In this document: positions 9,904-18,847 of the stretch, one piece after another
Layout: each line of letters starts with the position of its first letter
Position numbering within the stretch: the first letter of the stretch is position 1
Assembly: GCA_944389915.1 (NCBI GenBank)
Contig: CALXOC010000174.1
Coordinates: forward strand, 1 to 35,886
Direction of reading: 5' to 3'
Length of the DNA stretch: 35,886 nucleotides
Origin: an uncultured Opitutales bacterium
GTDB lineage: Bacteria > Verrucomicrobiota > Verrucomicrobiia > Opitutales > Intestinicryptomonadaceae
The notes under the pieces: model-generated
Seen by the model: only the letters and a program-made list of their open reading frames with translations
Told to the model about the DNA's origin: nothing
The model's database searches: none
Program-made: the position numbers and the translations under genes

Positions 9904-11102
9904 TTCTTTAATTCTTTTATTGTTTTTTCCAATATTCTCAGGGCCAAATCCACTTCGGAAGCCTTCACGTTGAGCGGAGGCAGAAACCTCAGCGCATTGG
10001 ACCCTGCCGGTATCAGTATTAATCCGGCATTTCTCAGCCTCCTGCACATATCGGCGTTGGAATACGGCTCTTTGAATAAAACCGAACGCATAAGGCCAAG
10101 ACCCCTTGTAAGCTTTATTACTTCGGAATGCCCATGCGCAATATTAGACAGCCCTTTTGCGAGTCGTTCCCCCATTTCTGCCGCATTTTTTATCAGATTT
10201 TTGGAGTCTATCTCCGACAATGTGGCATTCGCCGCGCTGCAAGCGAGAGGATTGCCCCCAAAAGTGGTTCCGTGGCTGCCAGGTTTGAACAGCGAGGCGT
10301 ATTTGCGCGAAAGCCATATGGCCCCTATAGGAAAGCCGCCTCCGAGTCCCTTTGCCATAGACAGTCCGTCGGGCATGACCCCGTACTTCTGCGCGGCCAA
10401 AAACTTGCCGCTTCTGCCTATCCCGCATTGAACTTCGTCAAAAAGCAGCAGGGCATTGTATTTTTTGCACAACTTCTTCAGGCCTTTTAAGAACTTTGCG
10501 TCCGCGGGAGTTACGCCGCTCTCGCCTTGCACCGGCTCAACGAGCACGGCGGCAACGTCGTCTCCCATCGCCTTTTCAAAGCTTTCAAGATCGTTGTAAC
10601 GCGCGTATGTAAAACCGGGAAGCAAAGGAGAATAGCCCCTCTGGACCTTCTCCTGGGCCGTGGCCGCCAAAGCTCCGAGAGTCCTGCCGTGAAAGCCGTC
10701 TAAAGCGGTGACTATGCGGTATTTCTTTCCCTCGGCTCCCGACACCGCCGCGCCGTGCAAACGCGCCGCTTTTATAAGGGCCTCATTTGCCTCCGTCCCG
10801 GAATTGCATATAAAAACTTTGCCGGCCCCTATTTTATTAACGAGCTTTTCGGCAAGATCCGCATGCGGCTTCGACAAATACAAATTGCTGCAATGCGCCA
10901 ATTTTGCGGCCTGCGAAGCCACCGCCTTCACCCAGCGGGGATTTGCGTGCCCTATGCTCAAAACCGCTATCCCCGCCCCAAAATCCAAATATTTTTTGCC
11001 GTCGGCTCCATAGAGCCATACACCCTTGCCGCTTTCGACAACAAAGTCGCGCTCGCCATAGTTGGGAATGGTGTATTTAGAATATTTTTCATAGGTTGTC
11101 AT
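9900..11102 (-). CDS. argD: Acetylornithine aminotransferase
   Basis: PLP enzyme converting N-acetylglutamate semialdehyde to N-acetylornithine; the family often also serves lysine synthesis (succinyl-DAP aminotransferase). The 400 residues show SGTEANEAL (101-109), FDEVQCGIGR (221-230) and the PLP lysine in SMAKGLGGGFPIGA (Lys251). It starts 12 bases after argB and its stop overlaps the argF start. It belongs to the argC-J-B-D-F run. Confidence 0.96.
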   Translation of the reverse strand: MTTYEKYSKYTIPNYGERDFVVESGKGVWLYGADGKKYLDFGAGIAVLSIGHANPRWVKAVASQAAKLAHCSNLYLSKPHADLAEKLVNKIGAGKVFICNSGTEANEALIKAARLHGAAVSGAEGKKYRIVTALDGFHGRTLGALAATAQEKVQRGYSPLLPGFTYARYNDLESFEKAMGDDVAAVLVEPVQGESGVTPADAKFLKGLKKLCKKYNALLLFDEVQCGIGRSGKFLAAQKYGVMPDGLSMAKGLGGGFPIGAIWLSRKYASLFKPGSHGTTFGGNPLACSAANATLSEIDSKNLIKNAAEMGERLAKGLSNIAHGHSEVIKLTRGLGLMRSVLFKEPYSNADMCRRLRNAGLILIPAGSNALRFLPPLNVKASEVDLALRILEKTIKELKK

Positions 11103-11114
11103 ATTTTATATTTA

Positions 11115-12011
11115 TTAAATATTCTCGGTTACTATTTCAGTGCCTATGCCCTTGTCGGTAAATATTTCCAACAACACGCTGTGCGGCATGTATCCGTCAA
11201 CGAAGTGCACCCTGCGAACCCCGCTGCAAATAGCCTCTACGCCGCTGTCGACTTTCGGCATCATTCCGCCGCATATAATTCCCTCCGCCTTCAACGATGG
11301 AACTTCGCCTACCTTCAAGTGGGATATCAAAGTGGAGCGGTCCTTCGGATTTCTCATAAGACCGGGGACATCGCAGAGAAACACCAATCTTCGCGCCTTT
11401 AAAGCCCCGGCAACCGCGGCCGCGGCAACGTCGGCATTCGTATTGTATAAATGGCCGTCGTCGATTCCCAGCGCTATGGGCGATATCACGGGAGTATGCC
11501 CCTCGGATACGGCCTTCTTTATCAACTTCGACTTCACCGACACTATTTTGCCAACATATCCTATATCAGACATGTTTCCGGAGGAATCTTTTGAATAGAG
11601 CTTCTCGCAAGACAAAACTTCGTTCCCCGCCAGAGAAACCGCCTCGCAACCCTGCGATTTCAGCAATGAGCATATGTCTTTGTTCACCTCTCCATTGAGA
11701 ACGTCTGAGACTATTTTGACGGTGCGCTCGTCTGTAACGCGCATTCCGTTGCGAAATTCCGCCTTTAAGCCCGACTGTTCCATGGGCCTGTTTATGGCCT
11801 TCCCACCGCCGTGCACAACCACAACCTTAATCCCGACTGCCGCCAAAAAAGAGATGTCTTGAGCAACGCGCGCGCGAACTTCGGGATTCGGGTCGTCCAT
11901 AAAAGCCCCGCCGTATTTTATCACAAATATTGATCCCTTGAAGCGCCTGATATAAGGAAGCGCCTCTATTAGAATCCCGGCTTTTTTTGTAACTTCGTCT
12001 ATCGTATCCAT
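11115..12011 (-). CDS. argB: Acetylglutamate kinase
   Basis: Phosphorylates N-acetylglutamate, usually the arginine-feedback-controlled step. I chose the ATG at 12011 (298 residues, MDTIDEVTKKAGIL). The in-frame ATG at 12035 overlaps a strong GGAGGAGGT ribosome site and adds only eight atypical residues. Family motifs: KYGGAFM (from Lys32) and VVHGGGKAINRPM in the ATP site, and NTNADVAAAAVAGAL near the C-terminal nucleotide site. The N-terminal helix ahead of KYGG resembles that of arginine-sensitive hexameric enzymes, so feedback inhibition is plausible but not shown. Confidence 0.96.
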   Translation of the reverse strand: MDTIDEVTKKAGILIEALPYIRRFKGSIFVIKYGGAFMDDPNPEVRARVAQDISFLAAVGIKVVVVHGGGKAINRPMEQSGLKAEFRNGMRVTDERTVKIVSDVLNGEVNKDICSLLKSQGCEAVSLAGNEVLSCEKLYSKDSSGNMSDIGYVGKIVSVKSKLIKKAVSEGHTPVISPIALGIDDGHLYNTNADVAAAAVAGALKARRLVFLCDVPGLMRNPKDRSTLISHLKVGEVPSLKAEGIICGGMMPKVDSGVEAICSGVRRVHFVDGYMPHSVLLEIFTDKGIGTEIVTENI

Positions 12012-12024
12012 TATAAAAAAAACT

Positions 12025-12033
12025 ACCTCCTCC
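12025..12033 (-). promoter_or_regulatory. Ribosome binding site that decides the argB start
   Basis: GGAGGAGGT on the minus strand, 13 bases before the ATG at 12011. It overlaps the alternative upstream ATG at 12035, which therefore cannot use it. The spacing is slightly long. Confidence 0.7.
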
Positions 12034-12081
12034 ATTCCGAAATGTTTCCGGAACGAAATTTCTTATTTTAAGCGGCGCCTT

Positions 12082-13320
12082 CTATTCGCCCTTGTTGAAA
12101 TTTACATAGCCTTCGGTTAGATCCGCGGCCAATATGGTCTCGCGGGCATCTCCAAGATTGAGATTTAAGTTTATTGAAAAAGTCTTGCGAGCCACTATTT
12201 CACGCCATTTTGCCTTATTCTCGCTTAAGGGTTGCCCGCCGCGGAGAACGGGAACAGAGTCATAGTCTAAATCGAGCTTTTCAAGCACAAGCCCCGTGCG
12301 GGCATATCCGGCCGAATCGGCAATACGCCCCCAATTAGGATCGCAGCCGAACCAAGAGGACTTGACCAAAAGCGAGTTGCCTATGGAACGGCATATTTTC
12401 TCCGCCTGCTCAATGTCCCGAGCGCCGCGGACGTTTATCTCCACAACCTTTGTAATTTTTTCGCCGTCGCTAACTATCTTGCGCGCCAAAACCCTGCAAA
12501 CCGACAACAAAGCCTCCTTAAAAGCCTCAAGCGCGTCTGCGTCGCCCTCGGATATCTCAAAACCGGAAGCCCCGTTGCAGAGGCACAATACGGTATCGTT
12601 TGTGCTCATGTCGCCGTCTATGGTTATTCGGTTGAAGGTGCGGCTGACAGCCAGGCGAAGGCTCTCCTTTAAAAGCGACTGTGAAATAGAAGCGTCGCAA
12701 GCTATGAAAGCCAGCATGGTCGCCATGTTCGGCTCTATCATTCCCGCCCCCTTAGCCATTCCCGCCAGAGTGAAAGTTTTACCGCCTACAGTAACCTCTA
12801 CTTTAACAGTCTTGGAGCGGGTGTCTGAAGTCAAAATTGCGTTTGCCGCATTCATGCTCTCCCGGTCATCGGAGGAAAGCGAAGCCAACGACGCGTCAAT
12901 TCCCCTCTTCAACTTCTCCATGGGAAGGAATTCCCCTATTCTGCCAGTTGAGCAAACCAATATCTGCGAACTCTCAACGCCAAGCTTTTCTGCCGCATAC
13001 GCACAAGTGTCAAGAGCGTCTTTGAATCCCCTCTCGCCCGTGCAGGCATTTGCATTGCCGCTGTTTGCTATTATCGCCTTTATCTTACGCTTCGCGTCTA
13101 TATGGCGCATATCCAACACAACCGGCGCCGCCTTGACGTCGTTTGTGGTAAAGGCGCCCGCGGCCGTGGCGGGAAGGTCGGAAACTATCATAGCCAAATC
13201 GAGCCTGTTATAATCGTCCTTATTGCGGATATCGCAGGCGGCGGCTCCCAATTTGAAGCCCTTTACCATGCAAAGTCCGGCCACGTCTTCAACTGTTGAT
13301 ACGCTATAGTTCTTGTCCAT
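12082..13320 (-). CDS. argJ: Glutamate N-acetyltransferase/amino-acid acetyltransferase ArgJ
   Basis: Moves the acetyl group from N-acetylornithine back to glutamate, making arginine synthesis cyclic; bifunctional members also use acetyl-CoA. The 412-residue precursor has the self-cleavage site NMATML, expected cut between Ala200 and Thr201, where the Thr becomes the nucleophile. KGAGMIEPN precedes it. The C-terminal FGCDPNWGRI and the final EGYVNFNKGE resemble family ends. No argA or argE is present in the window, which fits reliance on ArgJ. Whether it is mono- or bifunctional cannot be read from sequence by eye. Confidence 0.95.
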   Translation of the reverse strand: MDKNYSVSTVEDVAGLCMVKGFKLGAAACDIRNKDDYNRLDLAMIVSDLPATAAGAFTTNDVKAAPVVLDMRHIDAKRKIKAIIANSGNANACTGERGFKDALDTCAYAAEKLGVESSQILVCSTGRIGEFLPMEKLKRGIDASLASLSSDDRESMNAANAILTSDTRSKTVKVEVTVGGKTFTLAGMAKGAGMIEPNMATMLAFIACDASISQSLLKESLRLAVSRTFNRITIDGDMSTNDTVLCLCNGASGFEISEGDADALEAFKEALLSVCRVLARKIVSDGEKITKVVEINVRGARDIEQAEKICRSIGNSLLVKSSWFGCDPNWGRIADSAGYARTGLVLEKLDLDYDSVPVLRGGQPLSENKAKWREIVARKTFSINLNLNLGDARETILAADLTEGYVNFNKGE

Positions 13321-13405
13321 ATATAAAAAACGGATTGTATGTTGTTTTTAAATTCTGTTCAAATAAAAAGTTCCAAGCTTCGCAAGTTGCAAACCGCAAA
13401 ATTTT

Positions 13406-14437
13406 TCATAGCAAGCCCGCCGTTTCGCCAAAGCCCAAAATGAGATTCATTATCTGAACTGCCTGCCCGCTGGCTCCCTTGACCAAATTGTCTATGGCCG
13501 AACACAGCACAAAATTTTTCGTGCGGGAATCGTAAAAGGCGGAGATGTCGCAGCGGTTTGTCTCCGAAACAAAGCGCGTATCTGGATAAGTTCCGCTCTC
13601 CAAGACTTTTACAAAGGGTCTGCCCGCATATACGCTATTCCATACTTCGTACACGCGCTCCACACCCTCACATTTAGCGGGAATAGTAATTGTCGTAAAT
13701 ATCCCGCGCGTCATGGGCGCCAAATGCGGATTGAACTGCACCACGACTTTTTGTCCGGCGGCGATGGAAAGCTGCTCCTCTATCTCGGACAAGTGCCTGT
13801 GCTTTAAGAGCCCGTAAGCCTTTGCGCTCTCGTTGCGCTCGCAGAAACTATACGCAACGTCCGCTTTTCTTCCGGCGCCGGAAACACCGCTGTAACTGTC
13901 TATGACTATGTGCTCAAAATCAACTACGCCCTCACGCATTAGCGGGAATAAGGGCAAGAGTATGCTTGTGGGATAACAGCCCGCGCAAGCTATGAGCCTG
14001 TCTTTGGGCGAAAATTCCGAAAGTTCGGCTATCGAATATTTTCCCAGCTTTAAAAGCTCTGGAGCCTTGTGCTCAACCCCGTAATACTCTTTATATGTAG
14101 ACAGGGAATTCAAACGGAAATCAGCCGAAAGGTCTATGACAAGCTTTCCGGCATCTACGAGCAGCTTTGCGTAGTCGGCGGCGGCGCCGTGCGGGAGCGC
14201 CAAAAACCACGCGTCTATGTCTCCCATTTTTGCCTGCTCCTCGGGAGACGACGCCATAAACTTTAAATCGGCTCCGACAATATGCCTGAGCTGCGGCATG
14301 TACTCCGCCACAGAAGTGCCCGCCAAACTCCTCGATGTAACGCACGCAAGCTCCACATTCGGATGCTTTGCTAAAATCTTTACAAGTTCCACGCCCGCAT
14401 AGCCGGAGGCGCCCGTAATTCCTACTTTTAGCTTCAT
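13406..14437 (-). CDS. argC: N-acetyl-gamma-glutamyl-phosphate reductase
   Basis: NADPH-dependent reduction of acetylglutamyl phosphate to the semialdehyde. The 343 residues start with the Rossmann loop GITGASGYAGVELV and carry the catalytic cysteine in CAGCYPTS (Cys154). LPHGAAADYA and DLSADFRL are family signatures. A GGGAG ribosome site lies about 8 bases upstream. It is the first gene of the arg cluster, preceded by the rpsI terminator, so the promoter should lie in 14438-14500, where a TATAAG element is visible on the minus strand. Confidence 0.96.
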   Translation of the reverse strand: MKLKVGITGASGYAGVELVKILAKHPNVELACVTSRSLAGTSVAEYMPQLRHIVGADLKFMASSPEEQAKMGDIDAWFLALPHGAAADYAKLLVDAGKLVIDLSADFRLNSLSTYKEYYGVEHKAPELLKLGKYSIAELSEFSPKDRLIACAGCYPTSILLPLFPLMREGVVDFEHIVIDSYSGVSGAGRKADVAYSFCERNESAKAYGLLKHRHLSEIEEQLSIAAGQKVVVQFNPHLAPMTRGIFTTITIPAKCEGVERVYEVWNSVYAGRPFVKVLESGTYPDTRFVSETNRCDISAFYDSRTKNFVLCSAIDNLVKGASGQAVQIMNLILGFGETAGLL

Positions 14438-14488
14438 ATTTGTGCTCCCGATAAAACTTGTGTATTTGCAATCTTATATCGCGCAACC

Positions 14489-14528
14489 AAAAACAAACAC
14501 AAAAGCCCCACCGCAACGCGGAAGGGCT
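14489..14528 (-). terminator. Intrinsic terminator after rplM-rpsI
   Basis: Minus-strand hairpin with outer stem AGCCC/GGGCT and inner stem CCGC/GCGG around a GTT loop, followed by a T-rich tract (14503 down to 14489). It separates the ribosomal operon from the arg cluster. Confidence 0.8.
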
Positions 14529-14552
14529 CCAGTGGTAAATCGAATCTTGCGA

Positions 14553-14948
14553 TTAGCGCTTTGAGAACTGGAAACGCTTGCGCGCGCCGGGCTGACCGGA
14601 CTTCTTGCGCTCCTTGGACCTCGGATCCCGAGTGAGCAAACCCGCCTTCTTCAGCGGAGCCCTCAACGAAGCGTCCATCTTTTCCAGAGCGCGCGCCAAT
14701 CCGTGGCTTATAGCTCCGGCCTGGCCTACAGAACCGCCGCCTTTGACGTTTATAACCGCATCGACAGAGTCCGACGTTGAAGTTGCCACCAAGGGGCGAA
14801 GCGCCAGCATCGACAGCTGGTCTGTGTAGCAGTATTCGCTGATGGGCTTGTCGTTAACCGTAAGCTTGCCGCTGCCTCTGCTAAGGCGAACGCGTGCAAC
14901 CGACGTCTTGCGGCGTCCAACAGATACGAAAATTTCGGATTCGCTCAT
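14553..14948 (-). CDS. rpsI: 30S ribosomal protein S9
   Basis: 131-residue small-subunit protein. Recognised by VGRRKTSVARVRL near the N-terminus, the INVKGGGSVGQAGAISHGLARAL-type core and the basic tail ending in KRFQFSKR, which reaches the P-site tRNA. It follows rplM after 9 bases in the classical rplM-rpsI pair and is followed by a terminator. Confidence 0.98.
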   Translation of the reverse strand: MSESEIFVSVGRRKTSVARVRLSRGSGKLTVNDKPISEYCYTDQLSMLALRPLVATSTSDSVDAVINVKGGGSVGQAGAISHGLARALEKMDASLRAPLKKAGLLTRDPRSKERKKSGQPGARKRFQFSKR

Positions 14949-14957
14949 AATATTGTA

Positions 14958-15383
14958 TTAGAAGTTGAAGGGTTTGGGTTGCTGAGCCGCATGGGGATGT
15001 TCACTGCCGGCATAAACGTGAAGTTTCAAAAACATATCGCGGGCAAGCTTATTTTTGGGAAGCATTCCCTTTACCGCAGCCTCTATAATATATTCAGGCC
15101 TGCGCGCCCTAAAGTCCGACAGCTTAACGTACTTCTCGCCGCCCACGTAACCGGAATAGAACATATACTCCTTGTTCTCTTCCTTCTTCCCGGTAACGCG
15201 CACTTTTTCGGCGTTGACAACAACCACATGGTCGCCGCAATCGACATTCGGCGTATAAATTGCTTTGTGGCGACCGCGCAATACGTTCGCTATTTTTACG
15301 GCAAGACGGCCCAGCACCTGGTCGGTTGCATCGACCACATACCACTGCTTTTGCTCCTGTTTCTTTGCTATTGTCGTATTCAT
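14958..15383 (-). CDS. rplM: 50S ribosomal protein L13
   Basis: 141-residue large-subunit protein, an early assembly protein on 23S rRNA. Typical features are WYVVDATDQVLGRLAVKIA, GDHVVVVNAEKVRVTGKK and the LPKNKLARDMFLKLHVYAG region. A TTGACG element in the 69-base gap after thrS could be the -35 of a promoter for rplM-rpsI, although the -10 is poor. Confidence 0.98.
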   Translation of the reverse strand: MNTTIAKKQEQKQWYVVDATDQVLGRLAVKIANVLRGRHKAIYTPNVDCGDHVVVVNAEKVRVTGKKEENKEYMFYSGYVGGEKYVKLSDFRARRPEYIIEAAVKGMLPKNKLARDMFLKLHVYAGSEHPHAAQQPKPFNF

Positions 15384-15452
15384 CTATTTGAAGAAAAGTT
15401 TGACAAGCTACCAGTTATACTGCGCCCGTCAACAATTTTTTTTAGTATTTGA

Positions 15453-17279
15453 TTAAAAGTTGTCCGGCAGACGGCGCGTTCTTATGTCTTCCGATATCAA
15501 TTCGAGCGCTTCATCTGCGGAACGCACGCCCTCAAAAGCTTTTCTTATGCGCGAACGAAGCGACACCATGCCGCTCTCTGCCTCCCTCTTGCCAACAACA
15601 AGCATGTGCGGGACTTTCTCGGTTTCCGCCTTGCGCACCTTCGCCCCCAATTTTTCGGCGCTGTCGTCAATGCCAACCCTTATTCCCGCATCCTTGAAGC
15701 GCGCATACAAAGAATCGGCATACTCTGACACGGCCTCTCCAAGCGGCAGTATCCTAATCTGCTCGGGAGCCAGCCAAGTCGGGAAGTTGCCCCCAAAATG
15801 CTCTATCAAAACTCCGGTGAACCTCTCCAAGGAGCCAAATGGCGCCCTGTGTATCATTATTGGCCTGTGTGGCTTATTGTCAGACCCGGTATACCACAGG
15901 TCGAAACGCTCGGGCAAATTGTAATCGACCTGCACGGTGCCCAACTGCCACTCCCTGCCTATTACATCTTTCACTACAAAGTCTATTTTCGGCCCGTAAA
16001 AGGCGGCCTCGCCTATCTCCTCCGTATACGGCACTCCAAGCGACTTCGCCGCTTTTCTTATGGCGGCTTCAGACTTTTCCCAATTCGACTCGTCGCCTAC
16101 ATATTTATCGCTCGACGGATCTCGCAGCGATATCCTAACCCTGTATTCGCGCATGCCTATGGTGTCGAATACCGCCCTTACAAGGTCCAAACACCCCTGT
16201 ATTTCTCCGTCCAGCTGTTCGGGCGTGCAGAAAATATGGGCGTCGTCCTGCGTAAATCCGCGAACGCGCGTCATTCCGTTCAGCTCTCCGGACTGCTCCC
16301 AGCGGTACACATTCCCAAATTCCGCAAGGCGCACGGGCAAGTCCCTGTATGAGTGCGGATCGCTCTTGAATATTTCCACATGGAAAGGGCAGTTCATGGG
16401 CTTTAATAAAAATCCCTCCACATCTCCGGAATCCACTTTCTTCTCGTATTCGGCAACGTCGAGACGCTCTTTTGCCATTCTTAAAAGGTCGTCGCGCTCG
16501 ACTATGGGCACAAACTGAGAATCCTTATAATAGGGAAAATGGCCGCTCGTTCTAAATAAGCCGAGCTTGCCTATGTGCGGAGTGAACACCTGCTGGTAGC
16601 CCTGCTTGCGCAAAAGCTCAAGAATGAAGTCCTGCAAGCTCTGGCGCACGACGGCTCCGCGAGGCTTCCACAAAATCAGCCCCTGCCCGACTTTGTCGTC
16701 AATGACAAAGAGCCCCATCTCTTTGCCCAATTTGCGGTGGTCGCGCAGCTTGGCCTCCTCCATGCGCTTCAAATATTGCTCAAGCTCGTCCTTGGTGGCA
16801 AAGGCCGTGCCGTAAATGCGCTGCAACTGCTTGTTTTTCTCGTCTCCGCGGTGGTACGCGCCGGCAACGGACAGCAGCTTAAATGCTTTTATTCTTTTGG
16901 TGTAGTCGACATGCGGGCCCGCGCACAAATCGCAAAAATCTCCGTTGCTATAAAATGTTATCTTCTCTCCTTCGGGAATATCAGACAGGCGGCCAAGCTT
17001 ATACTGTCCCTGCCCCATCTCCTCGATTTTTGCGGCGGCTTCGTCGCGGGAGAGTTCAAAGCGCTCAAACTTCTGATTCTCCGAGATTATCCGGCGCATT
17101 TCCTCCTCTATGCACGCCAAATCATCGGCCGTGAACTTATGCTCCAAGTCAAAATCGTAATAGAAGCCGGAATCGGTAGCCGGCCCTATATCGAGTTTTG
17201 CGCCGGGGAACAGCCGCAATACCGCCGCGGCCAATACGTGCGAGGCGCTATGTCTTATCTTATGCAGGTCTTCGTCCAT
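15453..17279 (-). CDS. thrS: Threonyl-tRNA synthetase lacking the N-terminal TGS domain
   Basis: Charges tRNA-Thr. The 608 residues start directly at the editing domain (HSASHVLAAAVLRLFPGA from about residue 10), whereas the usual enzyme has about 60 more residues forming a TGS domain. A TAG stop lies one codon before the ATG, so no in-frame extension exists. The editing site is intact (HSASH; CDLCAGPH). The catalytic core has the zinc cysteine in MNCPFH, motif 2 with TQDDAHIF, and IHRAPFGS; the C-terminal anticodon domain is complete. Loss of TGS is known in some lineages and is compatible with activity. Confidence 0.95.
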   Translation of the reverse strand: MDEDLHKIRHSASHVLAAAVLRLFPGAKLDIGPATDSGFYYDFDLEHKFTADDLACIEEEMRRIISENQKFERFELSRDEAAAKIEEMGQGQYKLGRLSDIPEGEKITFYSNGDFCDLCAGPHVDYTKRIKAFKLLSVAGAYHRGDEKNKQLQRIYGTAFATKDELEQYLKRMEEAKLRDHRKLGKEMGLFVIDDKVGQGLILWKPRGAVVRQSLQDFILELLRKQGYQQVFTPHIGKLGLFRTSGHFPYYKDSQFVPIVERDDLLRMAKERLDVAEYEKKVDSGDVEGFLLKPMNCPFHVEIFKSDPHSYRDLPVRLAEFGNVYRWEQSGELNGMTRVRGFTQDDAHIFCTPEQLDGEIQGCLDLVRAVFDTIGMREYRVRISLRDPSSDKYVGDESNWEKSEAAIRKAAKSLGVPYTEEIGEAAFYGPKIDFVVKDVIGREWQLGTVQVDYNLPERFDLWYTGSDNKPHRPIMIHRAPFGSLERFTGVLIEHFGGNFPTWLAPEQIRILPLGEAVSEYADSLYARFKDAGIRVGIDDSAEKLGAKVRKAETEKVPHMLVVGKREAESGMVSLRSRIRKAFEGVRSADEALELISEDIRTRRLPDNF

Positions 17280-17558
17280 AATCTAAATCTTCTGTCTCAA
17301 ATACGCATGTGTGTATGCGGGAAAATACACCCGATGTTTTAGAGCCGCTTTATAGTGAAATCTAAAAAGGAATTGTAAAGTTTTTATTTCGCCCCACCGG
17401 AGATAAAACTGATTATTTAACCGCCATTTGCGCATGACAAAGCGCTTCCGCGTTTAATTTTGGCACAAAGCTCAAAACATTTTCCATGCCGCATTGGCCC
17501 ATTCCTCCAAAAATGAGATTGCAATGCCGAAGCCAACGCGCCGCAATAGGATTAGCGC
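17280..17558. other. 279-base gap between queG and thrS with no gene seen
   Basis: Both neighbours are on the minus strand. I see no open frame with family character, no tRNA cloverleaf, no T-box-like leader (no convincing specifier loop plus terminator) and no strong hairpin with a T run. It presumably holds the thrS promoter, but no clear -35/-10 pair stands out. Confidence 0.5.
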
Positions 17559-18413
17559 CTACTTAAAGCGCCTGCCCATTGGCGTACCGCGCGCAACAAG
17601 CCTTAATTCATCTTTTGTGGGAGCATCGGAAATTTTGAGCTCGGATTGAAACTCCGGAATTTCCGCCAGCGGTGCGCCCACTCCAAAAGGGCATACACGC
17701 AAACATATGTCGCACCCGAATATCTTATCTCCCGCCATTCGCATTTCATCTCCGCTCAATACGCCCTTTTTCTCTATCGTCAGATAAGAAACGCATTTGT
17801 TTGCGTCCAAACCCATTTTACCAAGCGCCGATGTGGGGCACGCCTCTACGCATTTCATGCAGGAAGCGCAGCAATTCTCCACCGGGGAGTCGGCGGGCAA
17901 TTTTACGGAGGTTAAAATCAAGCCCAAAAAGCTCCACGGACCATTGTCCCGCCTTATAATTAAAGTGTTCCTTCCGCGCCAACCTATGCCCGCCCTGACG
18001 GCAAATGCCTTTTCCCAGAGGGGGGAAGCGTCCACACTGCACTTCTGCCGACCTCCGGCATCCTCCAATATTTTGCACAAAGGCAAAAGCTTGCGGCCTA
18101 TCACATCGTGGTAGTCGGCTCCCTGCGCATAAAGGGCTATGCGCCTTTCGCGGCTTGGCCTGTAAAAGTTTGCAGACAGAACAATCGCGCTGTTCGCCTC
18201 GGCAAAAAATTTTCTTGGTCTGATTTTCGTTTCCAGCGAGCGCGCAAGATAGAACATTCCGGCCGACATTCCGCAATCTATCCACAATTTGAGCCTTTCA
18301 GCATCTTCGGCGGAAAAATCTTCGACCGTGCACACGCGCATGTCGGAAAATCCCAATGACAGGGCTTCCTCTTTCAATTTGACTTTTAAGCGCTCTTGTG
18401 CGAATATGTCCAT
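17559..18413 (-). CDS. queG: Epoxyqueuosine reductase, short form
   Basis: Cobalamin- and iron-sulfur-dependent reductase for the last step of queuosine formation in the tRNA wobble position. Residues about 180-245 hold two ferredoxin-type 4Fe-4S sites: C182-x2-C185-x2-C188-x3-CP, and C234-x2-C237-x3-C241-P, with CVSYLTIEKKG between them as in the family. The expected acid in SVDASPLWEKAFA (Asp128) and the GWRGRNTLI stretch are present. At 284 residues it ends near GTPMGRRFK, without the C-terminal HEAT-like extension of the 379-residue E. coli protein. It is transcribed away from the PII gene. Confidence 0.92.
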   Translation of the reverse strand: MDIFAQERLKVKLKEEALSLGFSDMRVCTVEDFSAEDAERLKLWIDCGMSAGMFYLARSLETKIRPRKFFAEANSAIVLSANFYRPSRERRIALYAQGADYHDVIGRKLLPLCKILEDAGGRQKCSVDASPLWEKAFAVRAGIGWRGRNTLIIRRDNGPWSFLGLILTSVKLPADSPVENCCASCMKCVEACPTSALGKMGLDANKCVSYLTIEKKGVLSGDEMRMAGDKIFGCDICLRVCPFGVGAPLAEIPEFQSELKISDAPTKDELRLVARGTPMGRRFK

Positions 18414-18421
18414 GTCATTAA

Positions 18422-18817
<396 letters not shown>

Positions 18818-18847
18818 AAAATTGGATAAGGCAAAATTGCGCATGCA

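Noticed and set aside
9904-10047. 48-residue N-terminal extension of ArgF
   Set aside because: It lies inside argD, does not resemble the family, and the ATGA overlap start gives the normal protein.
10755-11402. 215-residue open frame on the plus strand spanning argD and argB
   Set aside because: Runs across the junction of two well-supported genes on the other strand; composition is that of a reverse reading.
12296-13213. 305-residue open frame on the plus strand opposite argJ
   Set aside because: Exact antisense of the well-supported argJ, serine/alanine-rich low-complexity product, no family motif or ribosome site.
16575-17342. 255-residue open frame on the plus strand opposite thrS
   Set aside because: Antisense to the N-terminal part of thrS; leucine-rich shadow product without recognisable domains.
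17280-17558. T-box or other riboswitch before thrS
   Set aside because: No specifier-loop, T-box sequence or terminator/antiterminator pair could be recognised.
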